Below, piece by piece: positions 24,217 to 35,600 of a DNA stretch of 64,000 bases. This DNA comes from an uncultured Pedobacter sp. (GTDB lineage Bacteria; Bacteroidota; Bacteroidia; Sphingobacteriales; Sphingobacteriaceae): the NCBI RefSeq assembly GCF_946480185.1, contig NZ_CAMLIG010000005.1, positions 124,001 to 188,000 of the forward strand, in the 5' to 3' direction. Numbering within the stretch: the first letter of the stretch is position 1; each line of letters starts with the position of its first letter. Made by a program: the position numbers and the translations under genes. A model generated the notes under the pieces. It was not told where the DNA came from. It searched no databases and saw nothing but the letters and a program-made list of their open reading frames with translations.

Positions 24217-26226
24217 ATGTCTAAAGGTATGAGCATAGAAAAATTAGATCTTCAATCACAGGATCTAGTAAACCAAAATTTCGAAAAGCTTGCGACACTT
24301 TTTCCTAATTGTGTTACTGAAAGCGCAGAAGGAAAAGCTATCGATTTTGATTTACTAAAGCAGGAATTAAACCATGCTGTGGTAGAGGGGAATAAAGAAC
24401 GTTACCGTTTAGAATGGCCTGGAAAGCGAGAAGCTATTGTAACGGCCAATTTACCTACAAACAAAACGTTACGTCCTGTTCGAGAAGACTCAGTAGACTT
24501 TGATACAACTGAAAACCTCTATATTGAAGGAGACAACCTTGAAGTACTAAAACTTCTGCAAGAAAGCTATTTGGGTAAAATAAAAATGATCTATATAGAT
24601 CCGCCATATAATACAGGCCATGATTTTGTATATAGAGATAATTTTAGCCAAGAAAATGAAGAATATAAGGAAGAAAGCGGCCAAAAGGATGAATATAGCC
24701 AGCGATTAGTTGCGAACCCAGACACGGCAGGCAGATATCATTCAGATTGGTTAAGTATGATATACCCCAGATTAAAGTTAGCTAGAAACTTACTATCTGA
24801 AGATGGATTAATTTTTATCTCAATCGATGATAATGAAGATTTTAATCTTAAGAAAGTTTGTAATGAGATATTTGGTGAGGATAATTTCATCGACACAATT
24901 ATATGGAAAAAAAGATATGGAGGTGGGGCGAAAGAAAAATACCTTGTTGCATTACATGAGTATGTTTTAGTTTATTCTAAAAGAAAAACTGAGCTTGATA
25001 ATCTATTTATACCTCTTAGTGAAGAGCAGATAAAGCGGTATTATACAAATAAGGACGAAAAATTTCAAGTAAGAGGAGGCTACAGAACACACCCCCTTGA
25101 AGCTATGAAGAGTTTTGATACTCGCGAAAACTTAAGTTTTGCTGTAATAGCTCCTGATGGTACAGAAGTTTGGCCAAAGAGACAATGGAGATGGGGAAAA
25201 GAGACTTTTGACGAGGCTTTGCGTAATAATGAAGTAGAATTTTCAAAATCAAAGGATGGCACTTATGTGCTTTCTTCAAAGCAATATCTTAAAGATGAAA
25301 ACGGTGAGGTGAGAAAAACTAAACCATTTACCTTGATAGATGACATATTCACTCAACATGGCACTAATGAAATTGTTGACATCCTAGGAAACGCTAAAAT
25401 ATTCGATTTCCCAAAGCCATCTAATTTCTTGTATAAATTAATTGAAATAGGATTTAACTATAATAAATCAGGGATATTTTTAGACTTCTATTCAGGCTCA
25501 GCAAGTTCAGCGCAAGCAATTATGTCTCTTAATTCAAAGGACAAGGGAAACCGGAAATTCATCCAAGTTCAACTCCCCGAAATAACGAGTGACAAAAGCG
25601 AAGCATATAAAGCAGGTTACAAAAATATTTGTGAAATAGGCAAAGAGCGAATCAAAAGAACCGGAAAATCAATTTATAACGAACTACTATCACTGCTTAA
25701 AGAGAAAGAAAATAAATTAGCGAAGTTAAATCAAGGACAGCTTACGTTAACTGGTGATAATAAATTAGATAAGCTAAAAAGTGAAATTGATGCTTTAAAA
25801 ATTGATGTTGTTCGATTCGATTTTGGTTTTAGAGTATATCGCCTTGATGATAGCAATATGCAGGATGTATATTATAAACCACAAGACTACAATCAAGGCA
25901 ACCTGGATCTGTTCGCTGATAATGTAAAACCAGACAGAACAGCAGATGATCTATTAGCCCAGGTAATGTTAGACTGGGGTTTACCACTTTCTTCAAAAAT
26001 TGAACAAAGCACTGTAAACGGTAAACAGTTGTTTAAGGTATCAGAAAATTCACTGTACGCTTGTTTTGATAAGGGTATTGATGAAGATTTTGCAAAGGCT
26101 ATCGCTAACGACTCCCCTTTGCGTATTGTTTTTCGAGATAGTGGCTTTAAAGATGATACCGCTAAAACTAATGTTAAGCAGCTATTAAAGCAACTGAGTC
26201 CTGAAACAGAAATGAAGGTGATTTAA
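24217..26226 (+). CDS. Type III DNA methyltransferase (Mod subunit, N6-adenine, beta class)
   Basis: 669 residues. The catalytic motif IV is IDPPYNTGHDFVYRDNF (Asp128-Tyr131), and the SAM-binding motif I follows it far downstream as FLDFYSGSASSAQAI (~420-435). This order (IV before I) marks the beta class used by type III Mod subunits. The intervening ~200 residues would hold the target recognition domain, so the recognised site cannot be predicted. The C-terminal part is a helical and Res-contacting region. An alternative start, MSIEK, is four codons downstream. It methylates host DNA and supplies specificity to Res. Confidence 0.93.
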   Translation: MSKGMSIEKLDLQSQDLVNQNFEKLATLFPNCVTESAEGKAIDFDLLKQELNHAVVEGNKERYRLEWPGKREAIVTANLPTNKTLRPVREDSVDFDTTENLYIEGDNLEVLKLLQESYLGKIKMIYIDPPYNTGHDFVYRDNFSQENEEYKEESGQKDEYSQRLVANPDTAGRYHSDWLSMIYPRLKLARNLLSEDGLIFISIDDNEDFNLKKVCNEIFGEDNFIDTIIWKKRYGGGAKEKYLVALHEYVLVYSKRKTELDNLFIPLSEEQIKRYYTNKDEKFQVRGGYRTHPLEAMKSFDTRENLSFAVIAPDGTEVWPKRQWRWGKETFDEALRNNEVEFSKSKDGTYVLSSKQYLKDENGEVRKTKPFTLIDDIFTQHGTNEIVDILGNAKIFDFPKPSNFLYKLIEIGFNYNKSGIFLDFYSGSASSAQAIMSLNSKDKGNRKFIQVQLPEITSDKSEAYKAGYKNICEIGKERIKRTGKSIYNELLSLLKEKENKLAKLNQGQLTLTGDNKLDKLKSEIDALKIDVVRFDFGFRVYRLDDSNMQDVYYKPQDYNQGNLDLFADNVKPDRTADDLLAQVMLDWGLPLSSKIEQSTVNGKQLFKVSENSLYACFDKGIDEDFAKAIANDSPLRIVFRDSGFKDDTAKTNVKQLLKQLSPETEMKVI

Positions 26227-26227
26227 T

Positions 26228-27841
26228 ATGGGCTTACCAATTAACATAGAATCCTTAGTACATGGGAATACCATAGAATGGGAAAGGCTTGAATTTAAAC
26301 AAGGCTGGAATCCGGAAGACGTTATTCATTCTATGTGCGCTTTTGCGAATGATCTTCATAACTGGGGGGGCGGTTATATTATTGTTGGCATAGCTGAAAA
26401 TAATGGTCAACCGGTTTTACCTCCGGCAGGATTGCAGCAAAAAACACTAGATTCCATACAAGGTGAAATTGTGCAATTAGGGCATAGGATACAACTCAAT
26501 TACTTCCCAATTATGCAACCTTATGTTCTACAAGGGCAGCATATTTTGGTGCTTTGGTGCCCGGCTGGTGATAACCGGCCTTATACAGCACCAACAACTT
26601 TAGGAAATGGTGCGCAGCGTCAGGCCTATGTTCGCGTTGGTTCCAGAAGCATTATTGCCCAGGGTGAGAATTTACGACGCTTGCAGGAATTAACCGCTCG
26701 TATTCCATTTGATGATCGTGTAAATAATCAAGCTACTATTCATGATTTTGATTTGGGCTTAATACAAGCGCATTTACAAGAAATCAAAAGTGACCTCTTT
26801 GAAGAAAGCAAGAATATGTCTTTTGAGGATTTATGCCGCACCATGCACATTGCAAAAGGTCCTGTTGAAGATTTAAGGCCAATAAATGCAGGGCTCTTGT
26901 TTTTTTCTAAGACTCCAGAAAAGTTCTTCCCCAGAACATGGATTGAATTGGTTTGGCATAAAGATGCATCAGGAAAAGAATTCAAAGAACATTACTTTAA
27001 AGGGCCATTGCAAAAGCAACTTCGTGATACTTTATCGTTTCTTGAAACTAACATCATATCTGAACAAATTATAAAACATCCTAGTAAAGCAGAGGCAGAA
27101 CGTTTTTATAACTTTCCTTTTGATGCTTTAGAGGAAACTTTATCTAATGCGGTTTATCATAAGAGTTACGAATTGGGTTCACCTATTGAAGTACAGGTTT
27201 GGCCAGATAAGATAGAAGTATTGAGTTATCCTGGGCCTGTGCCACCTGTTAATGCCGCAATTTTAAGTACACATAAAAGAATAATTGCCAGAGAATATCG
27301 TAACAGAAGGATTGGTGATTTTTTAAAAGAACTCAGACTTACTGAAGGTCGGGGTACGGGGTTTCCTACCATTTACAATACAATGGAAGCAAATGGTTCA
27401 CCTGCTCCCGTTTTTAATACAGATGAACAAACTTATGTATTGGTAACACTGCCGGTTCATACGCTTGCTAATGACCAAGCTAGTGTTCAAGTTAAAGGTT
27501 TAATTTTCAACAGCTTAAATGATGTTATTGCATTTGGTGACCAAGCTAGTGACCAAGCTAGTGACCAAGCTAGTGACCAAGCTAATGCTATACTTAATGA
27601 TGCTATACATACTAGAGTTGGGGAGCTTCTAGGTATAGTCACTCAATGGGTTAAGAGAGCGGAACTATTTACCAAAATGGATTTAAGCAATCACTCTACA
27701 AATAGAGCCAAATATTTAGATCCTTTAATAGATTTGGGTTGGGTAGAAATGGAATATCCTGAATCACCTACTCATCCAAATCAGAGATATAAAATAACAG
27801 CAGCAGGTAATAGAGTATTGAAATTGATAAGCCCGAAATGA
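26228..27841 (+). CDS. AlbA_2 (Schlafen-like) ATP-binding protein inserted between mod and res
   Basis: 537 residues. The N-terminal AlbA_2 / Schlafen-type domain (~10-150) contains EFKQGWNPEDVIHSMCAFAN and GGGYIIVGIAEN. It is followed by a GHKL-type C-terminal ATPase-like region (~280-410) with ALEETLSNAVYHKSY and EGRGTGFPTIYNTME, and by a winged-helix end (~470-537, LSNHSTNRAKYLDPLI). A variable-looking DQAS repeat joins the last two parts. Such proteins are annotated as transcriptional regulators or helicase-like. Position between mod and res, with a 1-base gap on one side and a 4-base overlap on the other, argues it works with the restriction enzyme. Its exact role is unknown. Confidence 0.85.
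   Translation: MGLPINIESLVHGNTIEWERLEFKQGWNPEDVIHSMCAFANDLHNWGGGYIIVGIAENNGQPVLPPAGLQQKTLDSIQGEIVQLGHRIQLNYFPIMQPYVLQGQHILVLWCPAGDNRPYTAPTTLGNGAQRQAYVRVGSRSIIAQGENLRRLQELTARIPFDDRVNNQATIHDFDLGLIQAHLQEIKSDLFEESKNMSFEDLCRTMHIAKGPVEDLRPINAGLLFFSKTPEKFFPRTWIELVWHKDASGKEFKEHYFKGPLQKQLRDTLSFLETNIISEQIIKHPSKAEAERFYNFPFDALEETLSNAVYHKSYELGSPIEVQVWPDKIEVLSYPGPVPPVNAAILSTHKRIIAREYRNRRIGDFLKELRLTEGRGTGFPTIYNTMEANGSPAPVFNTDEQTYVLVTLPVHTLANDQASVQVKGLIFNSLNDVIAFGDQASDQASDQASDQANAILNDAIHTRVGELLGIVTQWVKRAELFTKMDLSNHSTNRAKYLDPLIDLGWVEMEYPESPTHPNQRYKITAAGNRVLKLISPK
27537..27584 (+). repeat. In-frame 12-bp tandem repeat (four copies) coding for DQAS
   Basis: GTGACCAAGCTA occurs four times without mismatch (27537-27584), encoding repeated Asp-Gln-Ala-Ser. 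A single related unit occurs 65 bases upstream. Unit length is a multiple of three, so copy-number change would alter linker length without breaking the frame. Confidence 0.95.
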
Positions 27842-30800
27842 AATTACAATTTAAAGAACAAGATTTTCAAATTCAGGCAGTAAAAGCAATAGTAGATTGT
27901 TTCGAAGGACAAGCACTTAAAAGCAACCGCTTTACACTTGAAAGCAGTAAAGAACTAATTAGAAAAGCTAAACAAGCTTCTTCCGGAGCTATTGAAATTG
28001 ATTATAGTATTGAGGAAGAAATAGGCTACAGAAATAGTCCCATACAGATTTTAGAAAGCCAAGTGCTTAAAAATGTTCAAGCGATTCAGAAAAGGAACGA
28101 CCTACATGAAAGCCAGCAAATAGAACGGCCAAAAGCGGTTAATTTGGGCTATAACTTCACCATTGAAATGGAAACTGGTACAGGTAAAACCTATACCTAC
28201 ATCCGAACCATGTACGAATTGCACAAGCATTATGGATGGAGCAAGTTTATCATAATTATTCCAAGTATTGCTATACGTGAAGGGGTTTATAAATCTTTTC
28301 AGGTAACACAGGATCACTTTCAGGAACTTTACGGGCACAAGATCAACCCTTTTATTTATAATTCTGGGCGTCCACAGGATATTGAAAACTTTGCTTCCGA
28401 TAGTAGGATTAGTGTGATGATTATCAATACACAGGCTTTTAATGCAAGTGGTGCAGATGCCAGAAGGATATATCAGGAATTAGATCATTTCGGGACAAGA
28501 AAGCCTATTGATATTATAGCTCAAACAAATCCAATACTTATTATTGATGAGCCACAATCGGTTGATGGCGAAAAAACCCTGAAAAGTATGCAGGATTTTA
28601 ACCCACTTTTTACTTTAAGGTATTCGGCTACACATAAAATAGAGTATAACAAAGTTTATCGATTAGATGCATTGGATGCTTATAATAAACGCTTGGTAAA
28701 GAAAATACAGGTTAAAGGCATTAATCTTAAAGGCTCAACAGGCACTACGGGCTATCTTTATTTAGAGCAGATTAGTTTGAGCACTAATAAGCCGCCGTTT
28801 GCGGTGGTAGAATTTGAGAGGCGTGTTGGAGATGGAGTAAAAAAGATACGCCAAAAGCTAAGCGAGGGTGCCAACCTGCATGAACTTTCAGGTAATATAC
28901 CAGCATATAAAAATCAAACAATAACAGAGATCAACGGCTACCTAAACAAAATTGTAGTAGCAGGTGAAGATATTTTTCCGGGAGATATACTCAATGACAA
29001 GGATGAAAATGCTTTTCGAAGAGTACAGATTAGAGAAACTATTCTATCACACCTACAAAAGGAAAAGCAGCTCTTTGGAAAAGGAATTAAAGTGCTTTCC
29101 TTGTTTTTTATAGATTCGGTAGAGAAATACCGAGTTTACAATGAAACTGGTGAACAAGCTTTAGGTACTTATGCTAAAATATTTGAAGAGGAATATAATA
29201 ACATCCGTAGTGAATTTTTAGATCTGTTCCACCTGGAATATAATGACTACTTGAAAGAGACCGATCCAGGAAAGGTTCATAAAGGATATATGCCAACAAA
29301 TTATGGAGAGTATCTAAAACGTGATGAGGCTCATCAGGTGCATGAAGGTTACTTTTCGATCGATAAAAAAGGAAAATCCATAGATCCTTCGGTTAAACGG
29401 GGCAGTGAAGAATCAGACGATATTTCTGCCTATGACCTTATCATGAAAGATAAGGAACGCTTGTTGAGTTTTGAAGAACCAACACGATTTATTTTTTCGC
29501 ACTCTGCATTAAAAGAAGGCTGGGATAGCCCGAACGTTTTTCAAATATGTGCTTTAAAAAATGCGGAAAGTGGCAGTCTGACACGCAGGCGCCAAGAAGT
29601 AGGTCGCGGCATGCGCTTATGTGTTAATAAAAATGGAAACCGTTTAGATTTCGAATCGGTTGGTGATCAGGTACATGAAATTAATAAACTTACAGTAATA
29701 GCTTCAGAAAGCTATGAAGCATTTGCAAAAGGCTTGCAAAGTGAAATTGCTGCAACATTAAAAGATAGACCACAAAAAGCAGAGGTTGAATATTTTATTG
29801 GCAAAGTAATTAACAACGAAAAAGACGAGGAACATCGACTTACCGAAGATGATGCTAAAAAGCTGAACAAGCTACTCTATAAACACGATGTAATTGATGA
29901 GAATGATAAAATAACTACTGAAGGAAGAGAATTGATTGAGCAAAACAAGATGCCTTTACCCGAAAACCTTGAGCCTTTTAGAGATTCAATAGCTAAACTA
30001 TTGAAAGCTGTTTATACTGGTGAGCCATTTAAACCTGAAAATGAAAGGGATACTATTGTACTCAATACCAACCTGAATTTTAAGAAAAAGGAGTTTCAGG
30101 AACTTTGGGAGAAAATTAACCTAAAAACCATTTATGAAGTTAAGTTTGATACTGAAAAACTAATTCATGATAGTAGAGTCCTAATTGATGCCCAGCTTAA
30201 TATTGGTGACAGGCGTTACGAACTAAAAGTTGGCGAATTACAAGACGGTACTGCAGAACAAATGCAGGAAGGTAGCTTAATGAGGGAACAACCAGGTTAT
30301 TATCAAAAACTAAAAAATGATTTGTATACCAATGCGGTATACGACATAATTGGAGAAATAGAGATGCTAACCAACCTAACTAGAAGCACTATTGTGTCTA
30401 TCCTTAAATCCATAAAGGAAGAGAAATTTCTGTTGCTCCGTAAAAACCCGGAAGAGTTCATTGCAAAATGCGGTAAGTTAATTAATGAGGCCAAGGCATG
30501 CTTGATTATAAACAACATCGTTTATCATAAAACAGAGCATAAGCATGATGCCCGCACAGTATTTACGAATGATAAATATGCGCTCCGTAATTCGGATTTA
30601 TTGAAGAAACATATCTATGATTACCTGACCACTGATTCTAAAATCGAATCAGAATTTGCAAAAGCTTTAGAAAACAGTACAGAAGTAGTAGTATACGCAA
30701 AGCTTCCAAAAAGCTTTTACATATCTACTCCGGTAGCCAACTACAGTCCAGATTGGGCTATAGTATTTGATAAAGATAAGGTGCGTCACATTTATTTCAT

Positions 30801-30963
30801 CACTGAAACCAAAGGATCAGACTCTGATATGGAAATTAGAGAAATAGAGAAGTTAAAAATACATTGTGCAACAGAGCATTTCAAGGAGATAAGCGGGCAT
30901 GCTGTTAAATTTGAAAAGGTAAGCAGCTATGAGAAATTAATGAATATAGTGCAGTTACAATAA
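27838..30963 (+). CDS. Type III restriction endonuclease Res subunit (helicase-nuclease)
   Basis: 1041 residues. Superfamily 2 translocase motifs: Walker A METGTGKTYTYIRT (~108), Walker B/motif II LIIDEPQ (~237, variant of DEAD), motif III RYSATHK, motif VI EVGRGMRLC (~588). A C-terminal PD-(D/E)xK-like nuclease signature is SPDWAIVF ... FITETKG (~970-992). Together with Mod, Res uses ATP to communicate between two unmethylated inverted sites and cuts 25-27 bp from one of them. Size and motif order match the family. It overlaps the AlbA_2 gene by four bases. Confidence 0.93.
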   Translation: MKLQFKEQDFQIQAVKAIVDCFEGQALKSNRFTLESSKELIRKAKQASSGAIEIDYSIEEEIGYRNSPIQILESQVLKNVQAIQKRNDLHESQQIERPKAVNLGYNFTIEMETGTGKTYTYIRTMYELHKHYGWSKFIIIIPSIAIREGVYKSFQVTQDHFQELYGHKINPFIYNSGRPQDIENFASDSRISVMIINTQAFNASGADARRIYQELDHFGTRKPIDIIAQTNPILIIDEPQSVDGEKTLKSMQDFNPLFTLRYSATHKIEYNKVYRLDALDAYNKRLVKKIQVKGINLKGSTGTTGYLYLEQISLSTNKPPFAVVEFERRVGDGVKKIRQKLSEGANLHELSGNIPAYKNQTITEINGYLNKIVVAGEDIFPGDILNDKDENAFRRVQIRETILSHLQKEKQLFGKGIKVLSLFFIDSVEKYRVYNETGEQALGTYAKIFEEEYNNIRSEFLDLFHLEYNDYLKETDPGKVHKGYMPTNYGEYLKRDEAHQVHEGYFSIDKKGKSIDPSVKRGSEESDDISAYDLIMKDKERLLSFEEPTRFIFSHSALKEGWDSPNVFQICALKNAESGSLTRRRQEVGRGMRLCVNKNGNRLDFESVGDQVHEINKLTVIASESYEAFAKGLQSEIAATLKDRPQKAEVEYFIGKVINNEKDEEHRLTEDDAKKLNKLLYKHDVIDENDKITTEGRELIEQNKMPLPENLEPFRDSIAKLLKAVYTGEPFKPENERDTIVLNTNLNFKKKEFQELWEKINLKTIYEVKFDTEKLIHDSRVLIDAQLNIGDRRYELKVGELQDGTAEQMQEGSLMREQPGYYQKLKNDLYTNAVYDIIGEIEMLTNLTRSTIVSILKSIKEEKFLLLRKNPEEFIAKCGKLINEAKACLIINNIVYHKTEHKHDARTVFTNDKYALRNSDLLKKHIYDYLTTDSKIESEFAKALENSTEVVVYAKLPKSFYISTPVANYSPDWAIVFDKDKVRHIYFITETKGSDSDMEIREIEKLKIHCATEHFKEISGHAVKFEKVSSYEKLMNIVQLQ

Positions 30964-30970
30964 ACCAAAT

Positions 30971-32623
30971 ATGAAAATATCATCAATTAGGATTAGCAAT
31001 TTTAGGTCTATAAAAGAAGCAAATTTTAAAACCAGCGATTTTAATATCTGCGTTGGTCAAAACAATTGCGGCAAAACCAATTTTTTTGAGGCAATTGAAT
31101 TTTTTTATAATGGTTTAGGAAAGGGTACTACACTTTCAGAAATTACTTTTAAAAAGAATACCGAATTAGAAGTATTAGTAGAACTAGAGTTTACAGGTGC
31201 GATCGAGGGGGCTAAAAATATGCAAAATGAGTCTAACCGAACTAAAATCGAAAAAGCCTTAGGCGGTTCAGACTCTGTTTCTTTTAGGCGTCTTGGCAGT
31301 AATCCCAAAAAAAGGGAAATGTATATAAATGGTAATGAAGTACAACCTGGCACTGGATTCGATGCTGCATTGAATGATTTTCTTCCCAAATTTGAATATA
31401 TAAGCACAAAACATTATTACGATGCGGTTGCAAAATATTCAAAGACTACTCCTATCGGGATAATGCTTTCTGGAGTATTAACAACAATTTTGCAATCCAA
31501 TCCTCAATACAAGGAATTTCAGGCAAAGTTTAGTGAGTTATTTGAAAACGAGGATTCCGAAATTAGAGCTGAATTTGAATCAATCGGAACTAAAGTAAAA
31601 GCGTATTTGGAAAAACAGTTTCCTGACACTTCCAAGGTAAAGTTTGAAGTTACGGCACCCGCTTTTGATGAGCTATTAAAGAATTTTTCAACATCCATAG
31701 ACGATGGTGTCGAAACGACCGCTGAAGAGAAAGGCGATGGAATGCAAAGGGCATTAATGCTAGCTATAATACAGGCATATGCGGATTTCCGGAAGCAGAA
31801 TGATGACATGGGAAAATCTTTTTTATTCTTTATAGACGAGGCGGAATTACACCTTCATCCAACAGCTCAAAGGAATTTGAAGAATGTGCTTCATTTACTT
31901 TCTCAAGATACCGATCAAGTTTTTATTAATACACATTCATCAGTTTTTGTTGCTGATAGCTACGATAATCAAACCATTTTCAAAGTTGAAAAGTCATATG
32001 GAGAAACTGAGATAGAATCAGTTTCAGATTATGAGAAACCCTATGTGGTATTTGAGCTGTTAGGAGGAAGTCCATCTGATCTTCTACTGCCTAAAAACTT
32101 TTTGATTGTTGAAGGGCAAAGTGAATTTGAACTCTTAATTAGGGTGACCAAAAGATTTTATTCCGATAAACCTAATATTCAAATTATTAAAGCAAATGGG
32201 GATATTGATCAAGCTGAAAGAACAATTAATGCAATTGAAAAAGTTTTCACACCGATGAACCTTAGCATATATAAAAATAAAGTAGTTCTAATGTTGGATC
32301 TCCCTAGTCAGCAGACACAAGGGGGAGTTCAACAATTTAGACAAAGCTATCCTCAACTAAGTGTAAACCAACAATTATATATCCTAACTCATAGAGATAT
32401 TGAACAATGTTACCCAAATCAAGCCTGTAACATTTATGGTAATTGGCGTAAAACTCAAGAAGAGCTTGATGCCCTAAACCAAGTTGGGAAAAAAGTAATT
32501 ACTGGTACAAAGAAAAAGCAACTAGCTAAATATGTTGGTGACAACATCACTCAGGAACAATTTGAGATCGATCTAAGTATCTGTTTTGAAGCATTGAAGA
32601 AATGCTGGGATTTAGCTTATTAG
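30971..32623 (+). CDS. OLD-family-like AAA ATPase with TOPRIM domain
   Basis: 550 residues. An SMC/RecF-like ATPase begins MKISSIRISNFRSIKEANF and shows Walker A VGQNNCGKTNFFEAIEF (~27-43), a Walker B-like FFIDEAELHLHPTAQ (~286) and a switch His in INTHSSVFVAD. A C-terminal TOPRIM nuclease-like domain carries LIVEGQSEFE (~378) and VVLMLDLPS (~438). The second acidic pair is not the canonical DxD, so nuclease activity is uncertain. OLD proteins are nucleases used in phage exclusion, for example GajA of Gabija, but no GajB-type helicase lies directly next to it. Seven bases after res, it is clearly in the same operon. Confidence 0.87.
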   Translation: MKISSIRISNFRSIKEANFKTSDFNICVGQNNCGKTNFFEAIEFFYNGLGKGTTLSEITFKKNTELEVLVELEFTGAIEGAKNMQNESNRTKIEKALGGSDSVSFRRLGSNPKKREMYINGNEVQPGTGFDAALNDFLPKFEYISTKHYYDAVAKYSKTTPIGIMLSGVLTTILQSNPQYKEFQAKFSELFENEDSEIRAEFESIGTKVKAYLEKQFPDTSKVKFEVTAPAFDELLKNFSTSIDDGVETTAEEKGDGMQRALMLAIIQAYADFRKQNDDMGKSFLFFIDEAELHLHPTAQRNLKNVLHLLSQDTDQVFINTHSSVFVADSYDNQTIFKVEKSYGETEIESVSDYEKPYVVFELLGGSPSDLLLPKNFLIVEGQSEFELLIRVTKRFYSDKPNIQIIKANGDIDQAERTINAIEKVFTPMNLSIYKNKVVLMLDLPSQQTQGGVQQFRQSYPQLSVNQQLYILTHRDIEQCYPNQACNIYGNWRKTQEELDALNQVGKKVITGTKKKQLAKYVGDNITQEQFEIDLSICFEALKKCWDLAY

Positions 32624-32633
32624 CGATTTAATA

Positions 32634-35600
32634 ATGAAGCTGATAGACAACGTAAATAACCGTTTAGGGGATGATTTAAAAGAAAGCATCCGTAAAGGAA
32701 GTAAATTAAGTATTGCCGCTTCTTCTTTTTCGATATATGCCTATGAGGAATTAAAGAAAGAATTAGGCAAGATAGACGAGTTGCGATTTATCTTTAGTTC
32801 GCCAACTTTTATAGAAGAAAATTTCAAAAAGTATAGCCGCCTTTTTTATATTCCTCATATTTATAACGAAACCGACCTATGCGGAGGTGAGTTTGAACTC
32901 CGTTTGAAAAATCAGTTGAATCAAAGAGCCATTGCTAAAGAATGCTCTAAATGGGTTAAAGAAAAAGTAGTTTTTAAATCTAACAGGCACCACGACCTAC
33001 CCATGCATGGTGTAATCCATGTTAAAAATGAAAATAATGAAGAATATGCTTACTCTAATGTTAGTAGTTTTACAACCTCAGATTTAGGCACAACCCACAA
33101 AAAAAGTTTTCCCACATTAATTCAAAAGTCAGACTTTCCGGATAGTAAGGCATACCTTGAATGGTTTAATCAAGTATGGGAAAACGAAGAAGACCTTCAG
33201 GATGTAACAAAAAAAGTTCAGGACTATTTTGAAAGTGCATTTAAAGAAAACAGCCCAGAATTTATTTACTTTATTACTCTTTATAATATTTTTAATGAAT
33301 TTTTGGACGATCTATCATTAGATAATTTACCTAATGATCAGATTGGCTTTAAGGACACCATAATATGGAGCAAACTGTATAATTTTCAAAAAGATGCTGT
33401 TATAGGCGCTATTAATAAGCTCGAAAAATATAAAGGTTGTATCCTGGCAGATAGTGTCGGTCTCGGTAAAACCTTTTCTGCACTTGGGGTTATTAAATAT
33501 TATGAGATGCGGAACAAAGATGTTTTGGTTCTCTGCCCTAAAAAACTAGAGGCGAACTGGAATGCTTACAGACATAATGACAAAACCAATTTTTTGTCGG
33601 GAGACCGTTTACGTTACGATGTTCTTTTTCATACTGATTTGACCCGTGACAGCGGAATGAGTAATGGGCGGCAATTAGAAAATGTTAACTGGGGAAACTA
33701 TGGCCTAGTAGTTATAGACGAATCCCACAACTTTAGGAATAATAACCCTAATGCAGATCGTGAAAACCGATACCAGCGGTTATTAAGAAAGATCATTAAA
33801 GAAGGTATTGAAACGAAAGTGTTGATGCTTTCGGCAACGCCAGTAAACAATAAATTCAATGATTTAAAAAATCAATTGGCACTAGCTTATGAAGGTGAGG
33901 CTGTTAACATTGATTCAAAATTGGATACAGAAAGAGGAATTGATCAAATCTTTAGACGATCACAGCAAGCATTTAATGTTTGGAGCAAGTTTGATCCAAA
34001 AGAGCGAACTACAAATCGGTTACTGGATATGCTGGATTTTGACTTCTTTGAAATTTTAGATTCTTTAACAATCGCAAGATCACGGAAGCATATCACAACT
34101 TATTATGATACTACGGCAATAGGTAAATTCCCTGAAAGAAATAAACCAGTCTCGATAGAAAGTCCCCTCACAGAATTTGGTGACGTAACTTATATATCGA
34201 TAGCCGATCGACTTCTGTTATTAAACCTTTCTATTTATACACCATTAAATTATATTTTGGCAAGTCGCATCCAAGTATACGCCGATAAATATGATAAAAA
34301 AGTACGATCAGGCTCAGGTAAGTTATCGCAAATTGATAGAGATAACAGCTTAAGAATTTTAATGAGAATTAATTTGCTCAAGCGCTTAGAAAGCTCCGTT
34401 GATTCATTTCGTATTACCTTGGAGGGGATGATTTCACAAATCATTCAGGCCATTAAAACCATTGAGCGGGGAGAGAATGAAGATTTTATAGGTATTCAGG
34501 CTAATGTTAATGATGAGGAATTTGACTGGGAAGCTGGATGGGGTGATGAAGAAAATGTTATCGGTAAAAAAATCAAGATTCATATTTCTGATATGGATAC
34601 CACTAAATGGCGAGAAGATTTAACCGAGGATCTGAATTTATTGAACGAACTATGGGAAAACGTGAGTGAAATAAGAGGTCATAACGATCCTAAATTTCAG
34701 CGTTTTGTTACGTTATTAGAATCAAAGATTAATAATCCAATTAATTCCGGAAACAAAAAAATAATCGTTTTTACCGCTTTTGCAGATACAGCCAATTATT
34801 TATATAATAATATTAACGGCTATCTAAATGAAAATTATAGTTTGAATACTGCATTGATAACTGGCTCCCGTAAAATTAGTTCTTCGAAGAAAATTCCTTC
34901 TGATCTAAATGCTTTGTTAACCTGTTTTTCTCCAATATCAAAAGATAAAGCGCAGTTATATCCTCAAATTACAGAGTCTATTGAATTACTGATAGCAACA
35001 GACTGCATTTCTGAAGGACAAAACCTTCAGGATTGTGATTATCTGATTAACTACGACATTCATTGGAATCCGGTAAGAATAATACAACGTTTTGGACGAA
35101 TAGATCGAATAGGTTCAAAAAATTCTAGTATCACGATGGTCAATTTCTGGCCCGATGTTACTTTGGATGCATATATAAACCTTAAGCAACGAGTGGAAAG
35201 TAAAATGCTTATTAGTAATATGGCAAGCACTGGAGATGATAATATTTTAAATACCGATGAAAAGGATCTGGAGTATCGGAAAATACAGCTTAAAAAATTG
35301 AAGGAAGAGGTAGTCGACCTTGAAGAATTGAGAGAGGGGGTTAGCATTACAGACTTAGGATTAAATGATTTTAGAATAGACCTTAGTACACTAGTAAAGG
35401 AATATGGTGAGCTCAAGAATATTCCAGAAGGTCTTCATGCTGTAGTAAAATCCACCGAACTATTACTTCCAGGAGTAATATTTGTCCTCAAAAACGTAAA
35501 CTCAAGTGTAAACATTAACAAACTTAACCGTTTACATCCTTACTATTTAATTTACTCAAAATCCAGTGGAGAGTTATTGATTAACCATATTGACTCAAAA

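Noticed and set aside
27537..27584. The four 12-bp repeats as a CRISPR-like or phase-variable on/off tract
   Set aside because: No spacers, and the unit is a multiple of three, so it cannot switch the frame on or off.
30971..32623. Gabija GajA
   Set aside because: OLD/TOPRIM architecture fits loosely, but the expected UvrD-like GajB helicase is absent and the gene is embedded in a restriction operon.
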